Of a stretch of DNA of 9,558 nt, positions 6,720-9,558 are shown piece by piece. The notes under the pieces are model-generated. The model saw only the letters and a list, made by a program, of their open reading frames with translations. It was not told the origin of the DNA and did no database searches. The translations under genes were made by a program, and so were the position numbers. The DNA lies in the NCBI GenBank assembly GCA_023269335.1, contig JAHFTM010000047.1, positions 1 through 9,558 of the forward strand. Reading direction: 5' to 3'. The stretch comes from Chlamydiia bacterium. GTDB lineage: Bacteria > Chlamydiota > Chlamydiia > Chlamydiales > FEN-1388. Numbering within the stretch: the first letter of the stretch is position 1; each line of letters begins with the position of its first letter.

Positions 6720-7753
6720 AACAGCTTTTCCTTTTTTTTGTTTACAGTTTACTGTTGGTTCATACTGAGGTGAAAGGAGAAGCGCCTGTTATTTTAGTGA
6801 CAGGTGGAGCTGGGTATATTGGCAGTCATGCCTGCAAAGCTCTAAGCCAAGCTGGCTTTTATCCTGTTACTTATGATTCGCTGATCAATGGATCTAAAGA
6901 AGCCGTCAAATGGGGGCCTTTAGTTGTTGGAGACCTTAATGACACAGAAAAACTCAATCAAACATTTTGTAAATACAAGCCTGTTGCTGTCATGCATTTT
7001 GCAGCGCTTAGAAATGTAGGTGATTCAATCACTGACCCTTCAAGTTACTATCAAGTAAACGTTGCTGGTTCTATTCAGCTACTTACATGCATGCTCAAGC
7101 ACAATGTTAAAACAATTATCTTCTCAAGCTCTTGCACAGTCTATGGTAGTTCTATCCACAGCGTTATTTCTGAAGATCAACCACGAGCGCCAGTAAACCC
7201 TTATGCCACGAGTAAGTTTTTTGTCGAAAAAATTATCGAAGATTTTGCGCGAGCCTACGACTTTAAGTACGCTCTTTTACGCTACTTTAATGCTGCAGGA
7301 ATGGATGTTCAAGCTGGGCTCAAACGTTCTGAAAACGCCTATAATTTTCTTATACCTCGTGCTTTGAAAGCACTTATTCAAGCAGATGAACCTCTGCCAC
7401 TATATGGTAAAGACTATGCAACTCCAGATGGAACCTGCATCCGAGATTATATTCATGTAAGTGATCTGGCGGAGGCGCATCTTCTCGCGTTGCAGCACCT
7501 ACAACAAAAAAAATCGAACTTGACGCTCAATTTAGGAACAGGAAAAGGCTACTCAGTTTTTGAGATCATCAAGATGATTGAGCAAGTCACAAATCAACCC
7601 TTGCCCTATGTTTTTAAACCAAGAAGAGAGGGTGACCTTGCAAAAACAGTTGCAGATCCTACGGTTTCAAAGCAGATACTTCATTTCACCCCTTGCCATT
7701 CAGATCTCCAAGAGATAATAGAAAGTGAATGGACAGCTCTGAGGTCGCCATGA
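6716..7753 (+). CDS. galE: UDP-glucose 4-epimerase (GalE family) with an N-terminal signal-peptide-like extension
   Basis: A 345-residue short-chain-dehydrogenase-type epimerase that interconverts UDP-glucose and UDP-galactose using bound NAD+. The NAD-binding TGGAGYIGSH is at 29-38, MHFAALRNVGDS at 93-104, the catalytic Ser in SSSCTVYG (Ser139), and the catalytic Tyr-x-x-x-Lys as Tyr163 and Lys167. The full catalytic set is present and nothing is truncated. Ordinary GalE proteins begin only a few residues before the NAD loop; here about 21 extra residues form a signal-like segment (MKQLFLFFVY, SLLLVH, then VKG). The start is fixed by the ATGA overlap with the previous gene, and no later in-frame Met precedes the NAD loop. 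Thr311 sits where E. coli GalE has Tyr299, so the pocket might also accept N-acetylated sugars. It would supply UDP-galactose-type donors to the GT25 and GT92 enzymes. Confidence 0.92.
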   Translation: MKQLFLFFVYSLLLVHTEVKGEAPVILVTGGAGYIGSHACKALSQAGFYPVTYDSLINGSKEAVKWGPLVVGDLNDTEKLNQTFCKYKPVAVMHFAALRNVGDSITDPSSYYQVNVAGSIQLLTCMLKHNVKTIIFSSSCTVYGSSIHSVISEDQPRAPVNPYATSKFFVEKIIEDFARAYDFKYALLRYFNAAGMDVQAGLKRSENAYNFLIPRALKALIQADEPLPLYGKDYATPDGTCIRDYIHVSDLAEAHLLALQHLQQKKSNLTLNLGTGKGYSVFEIIKMIEQVTNQPLPYVFKPRREGDLAKTVADPTVSKQILHFTPCHSDLQEIIESEWTALRSP

Positions 7754-8652
7754 AATGGATTGTACTTTGCCTTTTTCTTTTAGGATCGAGGCTCCAATCT
7801 CAAGAGCTTGCTATTGGATCTCTTTTTAAAAATGAAGCGCCTTTTTTGCGGGAGTGGATCGAGTACCATCGTATGGTCGGAGTAGAGCATTTTTGGCTCT
7901 ACAATGATAACAGCACAGATAATTGGCAAGAAGTACTCGCTCCTTATATCAAAGATGGCCTAGTAGAAGTATTTCATTGGCCTGTTTCTAGCCGTGCGGA
8001 TTATGTTGGCACACAATGTAGAGCATTTCGAGATGCCATGAAGCGCGCTGTGGGGAATACGACATGGGTTGCACTCATTGATATCGATGAATTTTTGTTA
8101 CCTATGCGAAATAGAACAGTTCCTGAATGCTTAAAGGAGCACTTTTCTGAAGCACGTGCTGTATATGTAAGTTGGCGCAATTTTGGAACTGGTGGTGTCA
8201 GGGTACCAGCAAATGAGCCCTTTCTTGGAAAGCTCTTTGCCTGTTCGTTTCGAGGTCATCCGAAAAACTGTTCTGGCAAAAGTATTGTGCGGCCCGCTTA
8301 CGTGCAATTTGAAGATATTTGGTACCCACACCATTTCCCACTTATAGATACTCATAAGGGCTACATGAATGGAGATAAGGAATTTATGCCTTGTGAGGGA
8401 ATCGATGTAAAAACCGACGGAAAACATCACGATAAATACTTACGCATCAATCACTATGTGCTTCGAGACGAGAATTTTTATGAAAATGTACGTCTAGTAA
8501 GAGCAAAACAGGGCTATGGTGATGGTGGGCTACCTTTATTGCTAGAACATCATGAGCTATTTTCAAAAATCGAAGACAAAAAACTGATTGAGTTTATTCA
8601 GAAAAACCACCCCGACAAATATGAAGCGATGTGGAAGCGTTATGAAAAATAA
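7750..8652 (+). CDS. GT92/GT2-like glycosyltransferase with signal peptide
   Basis: A 300-residue glycosyltransferase of the GT92 (formerly DUF23) and Glyco_tranf_2_4 type. The start at 7750 is preferred because it gives the ATGA overlap with the galE-like gene, has GAGG (7741-7744) just before it, and places a signal peptide (residues 1-17, MKWIVLCLFLLGSRLQS) at the N-terminus. Starting at 7729 would add seven residues in front of it. Family blocks are FKNEAPFLREWIEYH (26-40), the metal-binding DIDEF (111-115), YPHHF (192-196) and LRINHYVLRD (231-240). The best-known GT92 member adds galactose to core fucose in nematode N-glycans, so a galactosyl transfer, perhaps to fucose, is a testable idea and not a conclusion. 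It overlaps the next gene by 11 bases. Confidence 0.86.
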   Translation: MKWIVLCLFLLGSRLQSQELAIGSLFKNEAPFLREWIEYHRMVGVEHFWLYNDNSTDNWQEVLAPYIKDGLVEVFHWPVSSRADYVGTQCRAFRDAMKRAVGNTTWVALIDIDEFLLPMRNRTVPECLKEHFSEARAVYVSWRNFGTGGVRVPANEPFLGKLFACSFRGHPKNCSGKSIVRPAYVQFEDIWYPHHFPLIDTHKGYMNGDKEFMPCEGIDVKTDGKHHDKYLRINHYVLRDENFYENVRLVRAKQGYGDGGLPLLLEHHELFSKIEDKKLIEFIQKNHPDKYEAMWKRYEK

Positions 8653-9505
8653 ATGGCTTTTTCTTTTTTTACTCGGCTGTTCTTTTTTACAAGGAGCAGA
8701 AGAAAACAAGCCCTATGTTATAGGTGAGCTGTATGGACAGCTTGGTAATAATCTGTTTCAAGTGGCCACAGCAAGTGCTGTAGCGTGGGATAACAATGCA
8801 GTACCCTACTTTCCTGGACTATGCCTTGTACCAAAACTGTACCAGCATATCTTTTCCCGCTGTCAATCAGAGCCCCCACCTCGTCCTGCAACTTTCACGT
8901 GGCAAGAGCCTGGTATTCCCTACACACAAGTCCCCTTTCAAAAAGATATGAAGATGACTGGTTATTTTCAGTCAGAGAAGTATTTTGCACATCATCGAAA
9001 GCGCCTTTTAGAGCTCTTTCAGCCAATTACTCGTGACTTAAAATACATACAAAAAAAGTATGGTTCAATAGTCGATCACCCTCGAACTGTTGGGATTCAG
9101 ATACGCCATTATTTCGAAGATCCAAATGGAGAGATATACATTCAGTATGGCAAAGACTATCTTGAAAAAGCCATGGCCTGTTTTCAAGAGCCTGTGCTCT
9201 TTATTGTCAGCAGCAATAATGTTGCCTTTGCACGTCAGAATATACCCAGTGGGAAAAATGTTATTTTTCTTGAAAATGAGCCACATTATATTGATTTTTA
9301 TCTCTTAAGCATGTGTAAGCATATCATCATCACTAACTCTACATTTGGCTGGTGGGCTGCCTGGCTGAATCAAAATCCAGAAAAAATTGTTATTCGTCCA
9401 AAAAAATGGTTGAATGGTGGATATCCTGATCAGGGCATTTGTCCTGACGGTTGGGTATCACTAGATGCAAAAAAAGGTTGCTATAAAGATCTTACGAGTT
9501 ACTGA
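8642..9505 (+). CDS. GT11-type (alpha-1,2-fucosyltransferase-like) glycosyltransferase with signal peptide
   Basis: A 287-residue GT11-like transferase; relatives move fucose from GDP-fucose to galactose. GQLGNNLFQ (32-40) is the N-terminal family mark and NSTFGWWAAWLN (232-243) the strong C-terminal one, preceded by SMCKHIII (223-230). The usual HxRRGDY donor-binding motif is replaced by IQIRHYFED (152-160): one Arg is kept, but the second Arg, Gly and Asp are not, so donor or activity may differ. The start at 8642 is chosen because it gives a clean signal (MKNKWLFLFLLGCSFLQGA, 1-19) with GGAAG (8633-8637) nearby; a longer reading from 8588 would overlap the GT92 gene by 65 bases. LLGC (10-13) could be a lipobox, making it a lipoprotein instead. 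The stop shares one base with the next start. Confidence 0.83.
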   Translation: MKNKWLFLFLLGCSFLQGAEENKPYVIGELYGQLGNNLFQVATASAVAWDNNAVPYFPGLCLVPKLYQHIFSRCQSEPPPRPATFTWQEPGIPYTQVPFQKDMKMTGYFQSEKYFAHHRKRLLELFQPITRDLKYIQKKYGSIVDHPRTVGIQIRHYFEDPNGEIYIQYGKDYLEKAMACFQEPVLFIVSSNNVAFARQNIPSGKNVIFLENEPHYIDFYLLSMCKHIIITNSTFGWWAAWLNQNPEKIVIRPKKWLNGGYPDQGICPDGWVSLDAKKGCYKDLTSY

Positions 9506-9558
9506 TGAGACTATTCTTATTTCTTTTCATTCTTTTTTCAAACAGCTTAATCGCAGAA
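9505..9558 (+). CDS. Start of another exported protein, cut by the window edge
   Basis: Eighteen codons are visible from the ATG at 9505, which shares one base with the TGA of the GT11-type gene (TGATG). They encode one Arg, a long Leu/Phe-rich core and a NSLIA-E end, that is, a complete signal peptide with likely cleavage after residue 17. Nothing of the mature protein is seen, so the function is unknown. By context it is probably a further sugar-modifying enzyme of the same operon. I see only a weak GAG (9496-9498) as ribosome binding site; translational coupling would explain this. Confidence 0.7.
   Translation, partial: MRLFLFLFILFSNSLIAE

Noticed and set aside
8131..8430. Open frame of 99 codons on the minus strand inside the GT92-type gene
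   Set aside because: It lies opposite a well-supported coding frame and has no recognisable protein features.
8588..8641. Upstream ATG extending the GT11-type gene by 18 residues
   Set aside because: It would bury the signal peptide and lengthen the overlap with the GT92 gene; the 8642 start matches the pattern of the other junctions.
1..9558. Insertion sequences, integrase, CRISPR repeats, tRNA or rRNA genes
   Set aside because: I looked for transposase-like frames, spaced direct repeats and RNA-gene signatures and saw none; the locus is dense with coding sequence.

Overview
The window looks like part of a genome from an AT-rich, Gram-negative-type bacterium. An amoeba- or animal-associated intracellular lineage, such as an environmental member of the Chlamydiota, would fit. 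That placement is a guess from composition, the mix of glycosyltransferase families and the secretion signals. No marker gene fixes the taxon.

Left edge (1-753): the 3' end of an Fe/Mn superoxide dismutase gene, coupled by a 4-base stop/start overlap to a GNAT N-acetyltransferase of the diamine-acetyltransferase type. This is ordinary housekeeping or stress content. An 80-base gap separates it from the convergent locus.

The rest (834-9558) is one divergently arranged sugar-modification locus. Three genes run leftwards from about 4053: a GT25-type glycosyltransferase, a class I SAM methyltransferase (Methyltransf_24 type), and an exostosin-like GT47-type glycosyltransferase whose C-terminal third resembles a worn-out methyltransferase domain. 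Seven genes run rightwards from 4244: an FkbM-type methyltransferase, a second Methyltransf_24-type enzyme, a putative sugar O-methyltransferase, a GalE-type UDP-hexose 4-epimerase, a GT92-type glycosyltransferase, a GT11-type (alpha-1,2-fucosyltransferase-like) enzyme, and a gene cut by the right edge. The two arms share a 190-base promoter region. Gaps within the arms are 18-25 bases or small overlaps (4, 4, 11 and 1 bases), so each arm reads as one operon.

The striking point is that all ten proteins of this locus, including GalE and four intact methyltransferases that would normally be cytosolic, begin with what looks like a Sec signal peptide or signal anchor. Several start sites had to be moved inwards to bring the signal peptide to the N-terminus, and the ribosome binding sites or gene junctions support most of those moves. 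The set therefore looks like an exported glycan-building and glycan-methylating toolkit: an epimerase to make UDP-galactose-type donors, transferases related to eukaryotic ER/Golgi enzymes, and several methyltransferases. Where such enzymes would find nucleotide sugars, NAD+ and S-adenosylmethionine outside the bacterial cytosol is the open question. Secretion into a host compartment is one possible answer, and it is inference only.
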